This document shows, in pieces, positions 35,601 through 48,747 of a stretch of 64,000 bases of DNA; the stretch's first letter is position 1; the number at the start of each line of letters is the position of its first letter. The DNA comes from Mermis nigrescens. Taxonomy: Eukaryota > Nematoda > Enoplea > Mermithida > Mermithidae. A program made the translations under genes and the position numbers. A model generated the notes under the pieces. That model was not told where the DNA came from, did not search any database, and saw only the letters and a list, made by a program, of their open reading frames with translations. The stretch spans positions 12,834,342 through 12,898,341 of the forward strand of contig JAVLUZ010000157.1 of assembly GCA_036768485.1 (NCBI GenBank), written 5' to 3'.

Positions 35601-38600
35601 GATAAAACTGAATTTGAACAGTATCAAAGCTGATGCCGACTATAACTAATTGAAAACAGATATCATAAATAACAAATAAATAATAGAATAATTTTTGATA
35701 ACTGACTAAAAAGACAACTAGCGCTTTAGCACTGATACAATATATATTAAGCGCCAGTTATTTCGATAGATAACTCGTAATTTACAAAATTAAATCAATC
35801 TGGGATACAAAAATAAAAGTAATTATTACTATTGAAGACTCCGCAACATACCTGGACGTGGGAGGTTAGGGGGTATGCACCCCCAGAAACCAAAATACCC
35901 CCAGAATTCAATTTTTGAAAATTTTTTTCCGTTTTTTTGCAATTTTTTGATGCCAATAGATGGTGCTCGATGAGAAACGTTGAAACATGTAGTTTTTTCG
36001 CCATACCACCATTTTTAAGGCCATTTTTTGACCTTTGAAAAACTCTTGCACCCCCCAGAACTTTGGTGCCGCCCACCTATGCTCTGCAGCCGTTGCCTGA
36101 TATAGCTGGATATAAATTAGCGTTTAAAAACTTAGCATAATACTTACATCTTCTGCATTTTGTTATAAGCCAATGCCTCGATACAATAACAGGATTGCCC
36201 AAATCCGTTAGCTTAGCGAAGCCGAACACAGTGAGTTTTCTTGTAGCATTCGTCTTTTCTATATTGCTTTCTAATGCTCCACGGGCGACAATTCTTTTTA
36301 AGCGTGGAACAACTTTCACTTCCGTTTTAATTTTTCCAAATTGCAAATGTGCGATTTCAGGCTTCAAATTTGTTTCGTATATGTCATCAATCAATTTCCT
36401 CCAACTTGAATCATCAGCGCACTGCAAGTTAAAACCTCAATACCATACATGTAAGATGGGGGACGGGGATCCCCATCCAAAGTCGGCCGTCTCCTTACCC
36501 CTCCCCCATAGTCAGAAAATTTTTAACCCCCCGATTTTTTTTAGAAAAAATCGAATTTTTGGCCGTTTTTAGTTGTTTATTGGCCGTTTTTGATAGAAAA
36601 TTGAGGTCATTTACCACCCGCCCCCGAATTTCCCCCTAGGAATGGTCCGGGATTCCCGACCAAAATTTTGAGCCGTTACATGTATGCTCAGTACAAATTT
36701 TTAATGTATTATGTATCTGTGCGATTGATAAATCTCGACACCTATTTCTTTACACATTAGGATTAGGAGTACTAAAATCTACCGTCTCGTGCAAAGGTGG
36801 CCACTTGCACGAAATGTGCCCTTTTTCCAAGTAGTTGGAAATTAGCTTTTTTAATCTTATCAACGTTTAATAAAAGTAAGACATATCAAAATTTCCCTCC
36901 CTGTTACAAAAAAGTATCGAAATCGTGGTTGTTGAATGATAACCATCGTCTTCTTATAATGAAGGCAGGGAGAGCCCTAATACTTTGCAAGTACGTAAAC
37001 TCCGAATCGGCTGCTTGACTATCAATGGAAAAAATAGAATATTATTCCTAAGTTTAAATGCATACATCCAAATGCGAGATTAAAACTAACATTGAGGTAA
37101 GACAGTCAGACCCGAGAAAATTTTCAAAGTGTTTTTTGGCAAAAAAAACCGCCGATACATGTCAAAAACAAGTTTTTTCGGCGTTTCTGACGATGCTCCA
37201 TTTTTTTAAAGCATAAGAAATAAAAAATTCGAAAAAAATTTAAAAAATCGAACAAATTGAAAAAAATATAGTCGAAAGATTAGTATATGGCGCGAAGCTC
37301 CGGAAAATTGGCAGTTTTGAGCAGATAGATAGCTAAAAACGCGTAAAAAAGCACTTTTTCTACAGGTTTCAAGTTTTTAGGAAATTTTTGAAATACTTTC
37401 GAAAAATCACAAATTCTGCGGGGGATTTAATAAAATTTTCTTGAAAAATTTCTATGGTAGGGTTTAAAATTTTTCTGGGATGTGAAAACTCCCTAAACCC
37501 CCAGATCATGTATATATGCTTATAACTCATACAAACATAATTAAAATTACTGTTGGTAAATAGGAAAATTGCGTTCAGTTTATAAGAAAAAGAATTTATA
37601 TGAGCAAAGGTGAGCAGCTCACATGGGCGTGGAGGGTTATGGAGGGGGCTTTGTAACCCCTCCATCAGAAATTGCCCCTTCCCCAGATTACTGAAGGCCC
37701 CATCAGAATTCTATTTTTAGTAACATTTTTGGCAATTTTACCCATCCTGATCCCCTCACCGAGATTTTCTTGCTGCCCACATATAGTCCAGACATCCGTC
37801 CACTTTCTGCCCGAATAGATTTCATACGTTCCGTATCGTTGAATAAGTATATACGAGCTAGCATAAATATGTTATTAAGTCCAGTGTTGTTCTATATCCT
37901 AGCTACAGAATGAATAATTTAAATAAATAAACGGTAAAGACAGTAAAACACCGTCCAGTTCGGTCAACGGGGAGGGGAAGTGTCTTGTCCAAAATTATGG
38001 AAAATACTTCACATCCGGCGCGAAGCACCGAAAGTTTGAAGATTTTACGACAAAAACATGCAATTTTTCCATATTTCCGGGAATTATCTAGCCTTTCAAA
38101 AAATTTTTTTTAGTCAAGGTAGGGAGGACGGCCACCCCTCATACCCTTAAATACGGCCCTGCCGTCGACTACAGTGGATAAGCTCTGGGGAGCAGACGAT
38201 TTAAAATCGATATACCACTCCCTATCGCTTTACATCAACGGACTGAAGTGACTTACATTTATCGTATGAATTGTCCCGGGACTTGGATTCATTTTAAGTA
38301 ATTCTTCTAGGCTTTGCGTCAATTTTTTCAAGTTAGCCGAACGATTAGGGTGGCTGAATATGATAAAATGTACCGGAATGCGGCAAGTTTTAAATGCAGC
38401 GATCATATCAGCCATGTCTGGATTACTAATGGCGTGACAAGTGCTGAAATTCGCATTTGCGTGCGTTAAAATCAAACATTGAACGTCATCCAGCGTAGAC
38501 CACGCTGAGCGGCTATGAGTGAGGATTTTGCTCATACATCTGGCGAAATTTAGCTTAGTTCCTCTGACTGGAAAGTTAAGCCCCAAAATTTGGAACAAGT

Positions 38601-41600
38601 GATTATGGTCTTTCGTAAAGTCTATTGCTATTGATACTTCTTCACACAGATGCGCCTAAAATGAAGAGAAATATCAGCGCGTAATGCCAGGAGCAAGCGG
38701 ACAATTCAGGATTATGCAGAGCTATGTATAGAAGTATAAATTTTGCTTTGACGTCAGGAAACATTTTACTACGAACGACTGTATTATAAGTATTAGATTA
38801 GAGCCGAATTTAGAAGAGGGGCAGTCGCCTCGGTGAAAAATTTTTCAAGAAAAGAGGAAGTGATGAACAGAAATGCATATCATGACAATTCTGGCGGAAG
38901 TGAAAATAAAAAAATTCTTGAACTATCTTTTTTGGCTCGATAACGGTGGATACTAAATGCACATCAAAAACATCATTTTTGGAGTTTCTGGTTAAGCTCG
39001 TATCAATCTAGAACGTAAAAATATAAAAACTTCGAAAAAATTCAAGTAAATTGAAGAAAATATAGTCAACAATGAGTATAGGGCGTTAAGCGCCGAAAAT
39101 TGTGCGCTTTTGAGCAAGCAAGTCGCTGAAAACGCTTAAAACAGTGCCTTTTCCTACAATTTTTAGAAAATCGTGAATTATGAGGGAGGGTGTAAAAACT
39201 TATGGGAGGGTGAAAACCTTCTGAGGGTGAAGTGGAACCCCCTTCGACCCTTCAAGATCATGTGTAATGGAGAAAATGCAAGAATAATGTACCTACTTTT
39301 TTATCAAGAACATACTTTTCGACGTTTCACTAAGACATCTTTAATATGTAAAAAAACATAATGAGAGTGAGACCCGTTGAGAGTTGAATTTACATTTCTG
39401 TATATGAAATTTAAAACGCTTCAGCGCAATAGCCGATAAATTTGAATTATTTTTCTCCAGATGCGGCGCAAAAATTTTAAATTTTATATCGTTACATACA
39501 GCAAATACAGAAATCTTTTAGTGACTTCAGATAAATGGTTCCAATTTCAACTGTATAAAAAATTGTTAAAGAAATTTTTCAACACCCCTCCCAAACCAGG
39601 AAAATTTCCCCTTTCCCCCGCCCCGCAGAAATTCTTTCACCCGCACCAGAATAAGAGATTTTTTAGAAGTTACCGAAATTTTCGTGAAAATTCGTAGAAA
39701 ATGTGATTTTTTAAGCGTCTTTAGCTATCCATTTGCTCAAAAGTTCGCGCCATATACTCATGTTTTGGGTTTTGGTGTAGTATGTCACCCTATTTAGAAA
39801 TTGATCGCCCGTGTATAGTGCAGCATGTCACCACCGTTTCTACTACAATATATTATAAAACGGGTCGTTTACGAAGCTCTAAGGTCAACAAGAAAACCGG
39901 GTGGTTTATGAAGCTATGAGGTCAAGAAGAAAATAGGAAAACCTATACTTTTCAGGGTTGTTTATGAAATTATGAGGTCAATGCAAAAAAGGAGAACAAG
40001 TGCAAAAATCATCAAAAGAAGAGAAGGGTCAGGATTGTAAAAAAACAGAAGGATCAAGTCTGTCTTTTTTAATATATAAATATGAGGTTTGGTACAAAAA
40101 TTGTCATTCTTTGCTTCAACGATATACATTAATATGGCTCTGGATCCAAATCTTTATGAATTAAATAACCCTTGACCGATAGTTTCATAAACAACCCTGA
40201 AGAGTATAGGCCTTCCTATTTTCCTGTTGACCTTATAGCTTCATAAACAACCCTTTTTATAATATATTGTAGTAAAACGGTGGTGACATGCTAACTACAC
40301 TTAGGCGATCAGTTTCTAAATAGGGTGACATATTACACTAATATTCATGTTTTGACCTACATATTGTTCAATCTGTTCGACTTTTTTGATTTTTTTCCGA
40401 AATTTTTCGTTTTTATTCTCTAGAAAGATAGAGCATCGTCAGAAACACCAAAAACTATGTTTTTGACGCGTATCCACCATTTTTGGGTAAAAAGGCACTA
40501 TAAAATTTCAGCCTCCTCAGAATTCCCACACTGTGCATGTCTGATGGTAAATCTCTAAATTTCGACGATTTACGTCTTATCATAGTTATCGGGTGTTCGT
40601 ATGGCTTAAAACGTCAAGATATCGAATCGATGAATAGAGCGTGACAAAAAGTCAAAAAACAAAGTTCATTTTGGCACTGCAGCAAAGCATAAAGCATATT
40701 ACCACGAGTTTGCCAGAAAAATTGAAATATAATTTGTTTGATGTTTTATGCATTACAAACAATATAAATTGAGATGAGCTTCAATATTTCACCATCTTGA
40801 TGTTTAAAGATAAATTACGAAATTAATTTCCCCAAAGATTGCAGAAGTTTTTAACTTAATGTACCTTTCGCCCTCTACTTCCCAAACACTCTGCCACTGA
40901 ATCATAATGGTCCATTTCGGCAATGTCCCATACTTTATTAGCAATCGTTAGTGTCAAACTTGTTAGACATGACTGTTTGTGTAGATCTGCTTGTTACCGG
41001 ACTACATAATTAGAAACTTAAAGCTGTTAATTGATAAATTTAGCATTCTCGATTATACTCGTAAGCTAAATTCACTAACTTACTTTCAAGCATCAGCGAA
41101 AAGTTTTTTAGCACAGAAGCCTGACAGAATAACATGTATTTATTTTATAGAAAATTAAATATTGTTGCGCAATCCTAAAAAATAAGGAGATTATTCTGCC
41201 TTTCAAAATGTCTGATAAAATTTTTTTGGTCTAAAATTTACATGATATATACTAATTTTTGTACATAAAATACGTAATATACATATATTAAATTTAATTA
41301 TACTAATTATAATACTAAATATGCACGCTAATCGGCCAGAAATTGAAGACCCCTCCCATAAAGACAACGGGGGAACCATACTCGAAATTTCGAGCCGTTA
41401 CATGTCTGGACAAATCTGCTGATACAATTTTACATAATTATAATGATGCGTACAGGAAAAAATTATTGATGCACTTATATTGTTCATAAAAAGTAATATT
41501 TAATAAGAAGACGAAACAGTCAGTCACGAGCAAATCATATAGAGCATGATATACGGGTTTCCTGCTGGGTTCATGGTTCTAACTTAGCTTATTAATTTCA

Positions 41601-42443
41601 CATACTTCATGCATCATACTTACGTCTTCTATCCTTTTTTCTGAATATATTTATAAATTTTGATATGTTTATATGGCATGAAAGTGTGCATTAATAGATA
41701 TCTACTAAAACAAAAATACTAGACAAATAGGCCTGCGTTCGTATGCCTAAAAACCGGCCGGATCCGGTACCGGTTGATCCTTGGATATAAGCCCTGCGGG
41801 ATAGTATAAAACGGTCAGAAAGTGTCGAGCGATTTTCAGCTTACATGACATCTTCTGTATAATTTTTGGGGTAGAAGTACCGATGTTAAAATTTTACTCC
41901 GCCGAATCGATACCCATCCTCCTTTTTGTTCACCATAAAGCGCCTAAAGGCGATCCAAAAATATATAGAAATTCAAAGTTTTTCTGGCGTTTCGCGCCGA
42001 ATCGACGAATTTCTATATCGTTGAGAAAGCTGTTACACGGTCACAATAGGCTCACAAATATGGCAAAACACTTGATTACAGTACAAAAAACTTTATGTAT
42101 ATGCTGGATCGTTTTTGTTATTTGACTTACGAAAAAAACATTGACACTTTATTCACTAGTCAAAGATTCCATAATTAATTTAACTCATACCCTGACCTGA
42201 CGTTGTGTGTCTATGACTGGCCCCCTCTCAGCCCCAATCTCAGCTAAATTTTTACAACATATATAAGAATATGGAACTTACAAGACAAATATAATCAAGA
42301 GGAACACCCGAGCTTGCGTCGTACTTTAGTAGCAAATCATGCAACACTAAGGTAGCATTTGCAGTCGATGGATTGGACTGACTTTTGATTGAAAGAAAAG
42401 GATGCATAGATAGCGATACATCCACACCAATCAAAAGAGGCAT
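20534..42443 (-). CDS. INTS14: INTS14 (VWA9), Integrator complex subunit 14, 8 exons
   Basis: Exons: 42282-42443, 38257-38655, 36148-36421, 35466-35562, 31167-31243, 23321-23490, 22273-22338, 20534-20815, about 508 codons. Most donors are GTAAGT-like and acceptors end TTTAG or TGCAG; split codons join in frame at every junction. Exon 1 opens with [13 protein letters not shown], the von Willebrand A metal-site signature DxSxS. Exon 2 completes the vWA domain. Exon 3 has the conserved PVIVSRH, exon 4 NFCVLLHG, exon 5 DDWFGF and [10 protein letters not shown], exon 7 [12 protein letters not shown], and exon 8 [13 protein letters not shown]. In the family this subunit acts with INTS10 and INTS13 in the Integrator, which processes snRNA 3' ends and terminates transcription in the nucleus. 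An acceptor-like TTGTATTCTTAG at 42476 suggests a 5'-UTR intron. The last 34 codons lie in a hAT element. Confidence 0.9.
20950..21115 (+). mobile_element. hAT-type miniature element related to family A
   Basis: A 166-bp element starting CACACATGG and ending GCCAATGTATG, flanked by GTCCTACC (20942-20949) and GTCCCACA (21116-21123), a 6/8 match. The body carries the TCTATTTTTAGGAACATTTT subtype motif, also seen at 2900 and 37700. It is in the last INTS14 intron. Confidence 0.6.
22682..22906. mobile_element. hAT-type miniature element, family D
   Basis: A 225-bp element with ends CATACATTTAACGGCTCG and GTTACATATATG, flanked by CCTCGAAT (22674-22681) and CCTCTAAT (22907-22914), a 7/8 match. It shares a body with 36444-36686 and lies in INTS14 intron 6. 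Confidence 0.7.
22980..23215 (+). mobile_element. hAT-type miniature element, family A
   Basis: Starts CATATCTAGGCG and ends GCCCACCTATG. GCATGTC precedes it and GCATGTAC follows, consistent with an 8-bp duplication that lost one base. It is in INTS14 intron 6, about 105 bp from exon 6. Confidence 0.65.
23852..24462. mobile_element. hAT-type miniature element, family E
   Basis: A 611-bp element with a perfect 8-bp target duplication AATGCAAT (23844-23851 and 24463-24470). Ends are CAGATGTGGATTTAGG and CCTAGATCCGCCACTG, imperfect inverted repeats of the CAGTGGCGGATC type common in hAT elements. It contains the GGCGCTTCGCGCC palindrome twice (about 23982 and 24224). No transposase. In INTS14 intron 5. 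Confidence 0.8.
25371..25614 (+). mobile_element. hAT-type miniature element, family A (nested)
   Basis: Starts CACACCCGGGAG and ends GCCCACGTATG, flanked by CATAGAAG (25363-25370) and CACAGAAG (25615-25622), a 7/8 match. Nested inside the Harbinger-like element, hence younger than it. Confidence 0.8.
25708..25927 (-). pseudogene. exon-like ORF inside the Harbinger-like element
   Basis: A 220-nt open segment bounded by a good acceptor (TTGTTATCTGCACAG) and a donor (AAGACAG then GTATGT). It encodes a Cys- and Lys-containing peptide (for example [20 protein letters not shown]) that I do not recognise. It does not fit INTS14, whose neighbouring exons already join in frame. It could be a remnant of an element-encoded protein or a captured host exon. 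Confidence 0.35.
27090..27560. repeat. degenerate tandem repeat, about 88-bp unit with GGCGCGAAGCGCC palindrome
   Basis: Palindrome cores recur at about 27171, 27261, 27350, 27437 and 27522 (spacing 85-90 bp). Each is followed by similar text containing TTTTTATCCTTTT and CAATTTTGCAGCTTTCT. Looser copies extend over 26400-28360. The array is in INTS14 intron 5. Confidence 0.65.
28414..30990 (+). repeat. TTGG-type tetranucleotide array (about 2.5 kb)
   Basis: Almost continuous GGTTGGTT units with GGCT, AGTT, GATT and GCCG variants; most homogeneous at about 29760-29870. Long ORFs here (GWLVGWLV on plus, NQPTNQPS on minus) are by-products of the repeat. Within it, 29934-30130 and 30424-30620 are near-identical, so larger blocks have also been copied. 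The array lies inside INTS14 intron 5. Confidence 0.9.
31966..32683. mobile_element. hAT-type element, family B (longest copy)
   Basis: A 718-bp element starting CAGTGTTTTTTTGTACTCGG and ending GTACAAGAAAACACTG, flanked by ATTGGGAC (31958-31965) and ATTGGAAC (32684-32691), a 7/8 match. It contains two head-to-tail modules, each with GTACAAAGATTTTTGGGAAG and a GGCGC-type palindrome. No transposase. In INTS14 intron 4. Confidence 0.8.
33060..33748 (+). pseudogene. fossil mariner-like transposase
   Basis: Translated pieces in shifting frames follow the order of a mariner transposase: a [10 protein letters not shown] stretch like the family's VFFD block with its catalytic aspartate, and a C-terminal segment with [19 protein letters not shown], then SLKGAYSEE ending at a TAA. 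Several stops and frameshifts interrupt it. I did not find terminal inverted repeats. It lies in INTS14 intron 4 and cannot be functional. Confidence 0.5.
35847..36081 (+). mobile_element. hAT-type miniature element, family A
   Basis: Starts CATACCTGGACG and ends GCCCACCTATG, flanked by CTCCGCAA (35839-35846) and CTCTGCAG (36082-36089), a 6/8 match. It fills nearly half of INTS14 intron 3, about 60 bp from the exon 3 donor. Confidence 0.7.
36444..36686. mobile_element. hAT-type miniature element, family D, abutting INTS14 exon 3
   Basis: A 243-bp element with 11-bp perfect inverted ends CATACATGTAA and TTACATGTATG, flanked by CTCAATAC (36436-36443) and CTCAGTAC (36687-36694), a 7/8 match. 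Only 22 bp separate it from the first base of INTS14 exon 3 (36421). Confidence 0.8.
37619..37791 (+). mobile_element. probable family A-related miniature element
   Basis: Starts CACATGGGCGTGGAGG and ends CTGCCCACATATAG, with the TCTATTTTTAGTAACATTTT subtype body. No matching target duplication was seen. In INTS14 intron 2. Confidence 0.45.
39771..40341. mobile_element. long-inverted-repeat element (about 570 bp)
   Basis: The left arm holds GTGTAGTATGTCACCC, CTATTTAGAAATTGATCGCC and AACGGGTCGTTTACGAAGCT; the right arm repeats all three in inverse order. Arms are about 180-190 bp and the interior non-coding. ATACTCATGTTTTG (39754) and ATATTCATGTTTTG (40342) lie just outside on either side. 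Superfamily not assigned. In INTS14 intron 1. Confidence 0.6.
40345..42281. other. INTS14 intron 1, no recognisable feature
   Basis: AT-rich intron sequence with transposon scraps, such as a GAGCCGTTACATGT family D end at about 41391 and a CTGGCGTTTCGCGCCG palindrome at about 41985. Confidence 0.4.
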
Positions 42444-42503
42444 ATTAATAAAATTTACCAGTCTATTTAATCTAAGAATACAAAACAGGTACCTTAAAAA
42501 ACA

Positions 42504-43759
<1,256 letters not shown>

Positions 43760-43762
43760 ATA

Positions 43763-43815
<53 letters not shown>

Positions 43816-43820
43816 TTATA

Positions 43821-43901
<81 letters not shown>
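43760..43901. repeat. (TA)n microsatellite, segment 2
   Basis: TA dinucleotide repeat lying between two hAT insertions. Confidence 0.95.
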
Positions 43902-43904
<3 letters not shown>

Positions 43905-44152
43905 GGATGCACCGGGGCCAGGCCCCGGCCCCGGCCCCGGCGCCGGGGCCAGGCCGAATCCGGCCGGGGCCAAAATACGCAAATTTCAGCCTATTATTAA
44001 GAATTATCTCAACTTTTTTTGTTCGGATTTTGGCGATATTTTGAGGGTAAATCGTGCATAATCGCCTGTGCATATCATTCATGTATAACAAAACATTTGT
44101 CACAAATTTTATTTCAGAAATTTCGCTTATTCACGTTTATAGATGCAATAAT

Positions 44153-44400
44153 TTAATAGTCAAAACCGATAATCTTCAAGTTTTTCGCCAAATACACTAG
44201 CGTTTCTAATCGCTCAGGCAGCAAACGAGAACGGGAATCCGAGCAAATATTGCCGCTTGTACTGAACAAGCGTTCACTCGGGGTACTCGTGGGCGGGGGG
44301 CTTAGATATTTCCTTGCCAGTGATGCCAGGGCCGGGTAAGTTTCCATTTTTGTTCGCCAAAAGTCCAGCGGATCCGTTTCTGTTCCGACCTTCTCTTCTG
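44153..44400 (-). pseudogene. hAT transposase C-terminal dimerisation domain (hATC), partial
   Basis: The frame reads DPLDFWRTK, then YPALASLARKYL and the hallmark SERLFSTSGNI, followed by LLPERLETLVYLAKNL and a TAA stop. This is the hATC domain at the extreme C-terminus of hAT transposases, needed for dimerisation. A possible acceptor, TTTTTCCCATGCAG, lies just upstream. The BED finger and RNase-H catalytic core are absent from the window, so this is a remnant. Confidence 0.85.
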
Positions 44401-44462
44401 CATGGGAAAAAGCATATGTTTAACATTTTGTGACATTCCTGTGGGTATGTTTGCCGGATGAA

Positions 44463-44634
44463 CAGGCGCGTAGCTCTGGGAGGGAATGGGGTCCGGCTGG
44501 ACCACCCAAAATGCAGAAAAATCGGAAAAACAGGACTTTGTAAACGTTATTTTGTGCTATTTTTGGCCTTTTTAGGCTTAGTCCCCGAAATTGGTATTGG
44601 TCCCCCCAAAATAGGACTGCCAGCTACGTGCCTT
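44463..44634. mobile_element. hAT-type miniature element, family C (nested)
   Basis: Ends CAGGCGCGTAGCTC and CCAGCTACGTGCCTT, with a body like 9949-10091 (GTTATTTTGTGCTATTTT). Flanks are CGGATGAA (44455-44462) and CATATGAA (44635-44642), a 6/8 match. It is inserted in the larger hAT element. Confidence 0.75.
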
Positions 44635-45343
44635 CATATGAAATTCCAAAAGATGATCTTTGTGTTGGATTGGCTGTTTTCCGAGAAGATAGGTACAAAT
44701 AGATAATTCGTGAATTATTTTTTATGTTCCATCCAGACAAGAAATTTAAACAATAGCAATTCGGATAAGATTCAAGGTATAAAAAATGGATCGATCACTT
44801 TCAGTTGAAGAAAAGAATAGACTCCCTCTAACGTTTTGCTAGTTTGGCAGACTAATTCGCTGTGCTTTGATTGATCGAACTATATTTATGGAACTTTTGC
44901 TTTTCAGGATTATTATTATTATTATTATATTATTACATCCCATAAATGACTGAAAAACTACACATTAACATAATAAATTATGCACGCGAAATTTCTATCC
45001 TTGTTTGAGCTATTTTTAATTTGTCTGATCTAAAACATGAGCAATTCGGCTGGTAATGATGCAAGTTACATGAATTGGGCCAAATTTTTTAAATGGCAGG
45101 AAAAAAATTTGGCCTATATAAGCTATGATGATTAATTGAACTCGGAAATACATGTGGAACGGATGCCATGTACTTGCCCAGACGCTGTTTTGCATAAGTA
45201 ACATTTTGCCTAATACATATTTATACATGGTATATCTGGAATATAGCAAAAATAGTTGGCCCCGGTTGGTCCCAGTCTCTGGTACCGGCCCCGGCGCCGG
45301 GGCCCGGGCCCCGGCCCCGGTCAAAAAGGCGGCCCCGGTGCAT

Positions 45344-46470
<1,127 letters not shown>

Positions 46471-47565
46471 TCGGCAGGGCGCTGTTTTCACATCCAAAAC
46501 GGTGGCCAGGATTGATTATCAATTTGCATAGGCGTATCCAGAATTTTCGCAAAAGGGAATCCAAAAAATTTTTTATCAAAAAACGTAAAAACGGGGGCCG
46601 TTAAATAACGCCCTGCACTATTTAAGCAATCACATAGTTTGTCGTTTTGAAATTTTTACGTTTTTGACAGAAAAAATGCTTATTATGCGTCCGAAGCGCT
46701 AATATTTTGAGTTTTTCTGCACTCATAGGCGTGCCAGGATTTTTGCCAGGGGGAAGGATCCAGCAAAAAAAAATTTTTGTCTAAAAACCATAAAAACGGA
46801 CAGAGCTGTTAAATAACGTGTTTTTTGGGCTTTTCACATCGTCCTGCGCTAATTAAGCAATTAAAAATTTATTTATTTCGAAATTTATTCACGTTTCTAA
46901 TGATCAAAAGGCTTATTATGCGCTCGAAGCGCTAGTTTTTTAGCTTTTCGTTTCTTGCAATAAAACGATAGAAGCTGCCAAAAGAAAGGAAAAATCGCCG
47001 CTCACTCTTTCGATTTTACGTCGCAGATGAGCATCATGTACATAGGCGCAGTCAGGATTTTCACCAGGATGAGAATCCGAAAAAAATTTATCTCAAAATC
47101 TATTAAAAACGGGTGGGCCATTTAACAAGCAGTTTTTTAGGTTTTTTACATCGTCCTGCACTATTTAAGCAATAAAAAATTAATCTTTGATGTGGAAATC
47201 AGATTTCGTTTTGATAGGGCACATTTTTCGAACGCTCGAAACTATTGATATACGAAATATTATCCAGCGATTTCTCAAAGGCGTACGACTGTCTGGATCA
47301 GCACGGATATCAACATATAAAAATGAGTGAGAATTTATACTTCGGTCATTACAATAATTAAGTCATGCTAACCATCCGGTGATCATTCTTTTTTGTTAGG
47401 GTCAGTTAGAAAGGGAAGGATTACGTATATTTGGACAAAAAAAATTTCATCCGTCTATGATCAATATTACAAAAGCTATGTGTTTCCTTAATTAGCCTCT
47501 TCTCGACCTAAGTATTCGAAGATTCAAACAGCTGAATGCAGAATCACAAGTGGATACACAATTTA
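46471..47565. other. degenerate repeats, no gene recognised
   Basis: Three related blocks begin with CATAGGCGTATCCAG-type sequence (about 46528, 46727 and 47040), each followed by an A-rich stretch and TTATGCGYYCGAAGCGCTA. They look like ends of an old transposon family. Confidence 0.4.
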
Positions 47566-48637
47566 CGTCGACCTAAGCATCTAAACATCGATCTGAGCAT
47601 CTATACATCGACTTAAGCATCTATACATCGATCTAAGCATCTATACATCGACCTAAGCATCTATTCATCGACCTAAGCAGTAAGCACATATACATCGATC
47701 TGAGCACATATACATCGATCTGAGCATCTACCTAAGCATCTATACATCGACCTGAGTGAGAGCGACCTCGACCTAAGCAGCTTTAAACACCTTTTCAGAT
47801 ATACTAAGCCTAAGCCTAAATATAATAGAAGCAACAACTTAGATTTTCGTAAAACCGAAAAAACATGCAAGAAATATAAAAATCTTTTAAAGTTTTTTCA
47901 AAATTTCAAACAGCTTGCCGCGTTTTTCTCTTCTTTCTCATCCATTGCAATGCTTCCTTCCGTAATTTCAGCCCAGGACAAATTTGTATATAAGTCCTTG
48001 GATCGAGCCGTTTTACCGTCTCAACACTCAAATCGAGAGTTGCCTGCAACTTTGCAGATATGGCTCAGATTTACACCGAATTTTTTTTCCGGCGCTTCAA
48101 TTTATCATGTTCTACCACTTTGGAGAAAAAATTTTGGCGTTCCGTATTCGTTTTGCTCCTTTTGTAACATACCATATTCTTAACTTTAGCCGAAACTTGG
48201 AAAATAAAATTTTTTTACGTATATTTCAATCAAAGGCTTTTACATCTGTTTTTTCAATTTGTATGTCAAAGATTCGGCACTTATGCAGTTTAGTGCCCAC
48301 CGAATTTTTTCTATCTTTCTTAACATTAGGGTATATATAGCGTTACAGCATTATGATATATCTATCATATGATATAATCCTTGATTTTCATCAGGTTTTT
48401 TTAAAATTTTTTTATTTTTTTAAATTTTTTTTCTTCATTTTTTCAGATTCATAATCAACTTTTGCAATAATTTACTTGATAGGAAAATGTAAGTTTTTGC
48501 TCCCAATATACTTAGGCTTAGGCTAAGTATATCTGAAAAGGTGTTTTTAGCTGCTTAGGTCGAGGTCGCTCCCGCTTAGGTCAATGTGTAGATGCCTAGG
48601 TCGATGTATAGATGCTTAGGTCGATGTACGGATGCTA
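47566..48637. mobile_element. Foldback-like element with tandem-repeat arms
   Basis: The left arm (47566-47819) consists of repeats of ATACATCGACCTAAGCATCT-type 20-mers, then TTTTCAGATATACTAAGCCTA. The right arm (48511-48637) repeats these in inverse order: TAGGCTAAGTATATCTGAAAA, then GCTTAGGTCGATGTATAGAT units. Inverted arms made of short tandem repeats are the hallmark of Foldback elements. The 690-bp middle has an ORF at 47984-48340 with no recognised similarity. Confidence 0.6.
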
Positions 48638-48679
48638 AGTACCATTCCCTCATTACTTCGTTTTTATTTCTTACGAGAA

Positions 48680-48747
48680 GGTGGCTTAGCCGATTGGTAA
48701 CGTGTTGCGCTGTAGAGCGGAAGGTCGGAGGGTCAAAACCTGTCACC
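48680..48747 (+). ncRNA. tRNA-like sequence, probable SINE head
   Basis: A 68-nt stretch begins GGTGGC and ends GTCACC (a pairable acceptor stem). It has an A-box-like TAGCCGATTGG, a B-box-like GGGTCAAAACC, and a CTGTAGA loop that would present a GTA anticodon. The D and anticodon stems are imperfect and unrelated sequence follows, so a tRNA-derived SINE or degenerate tRNA is likelier than a working tRNA gene. Confidence 0.4.
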
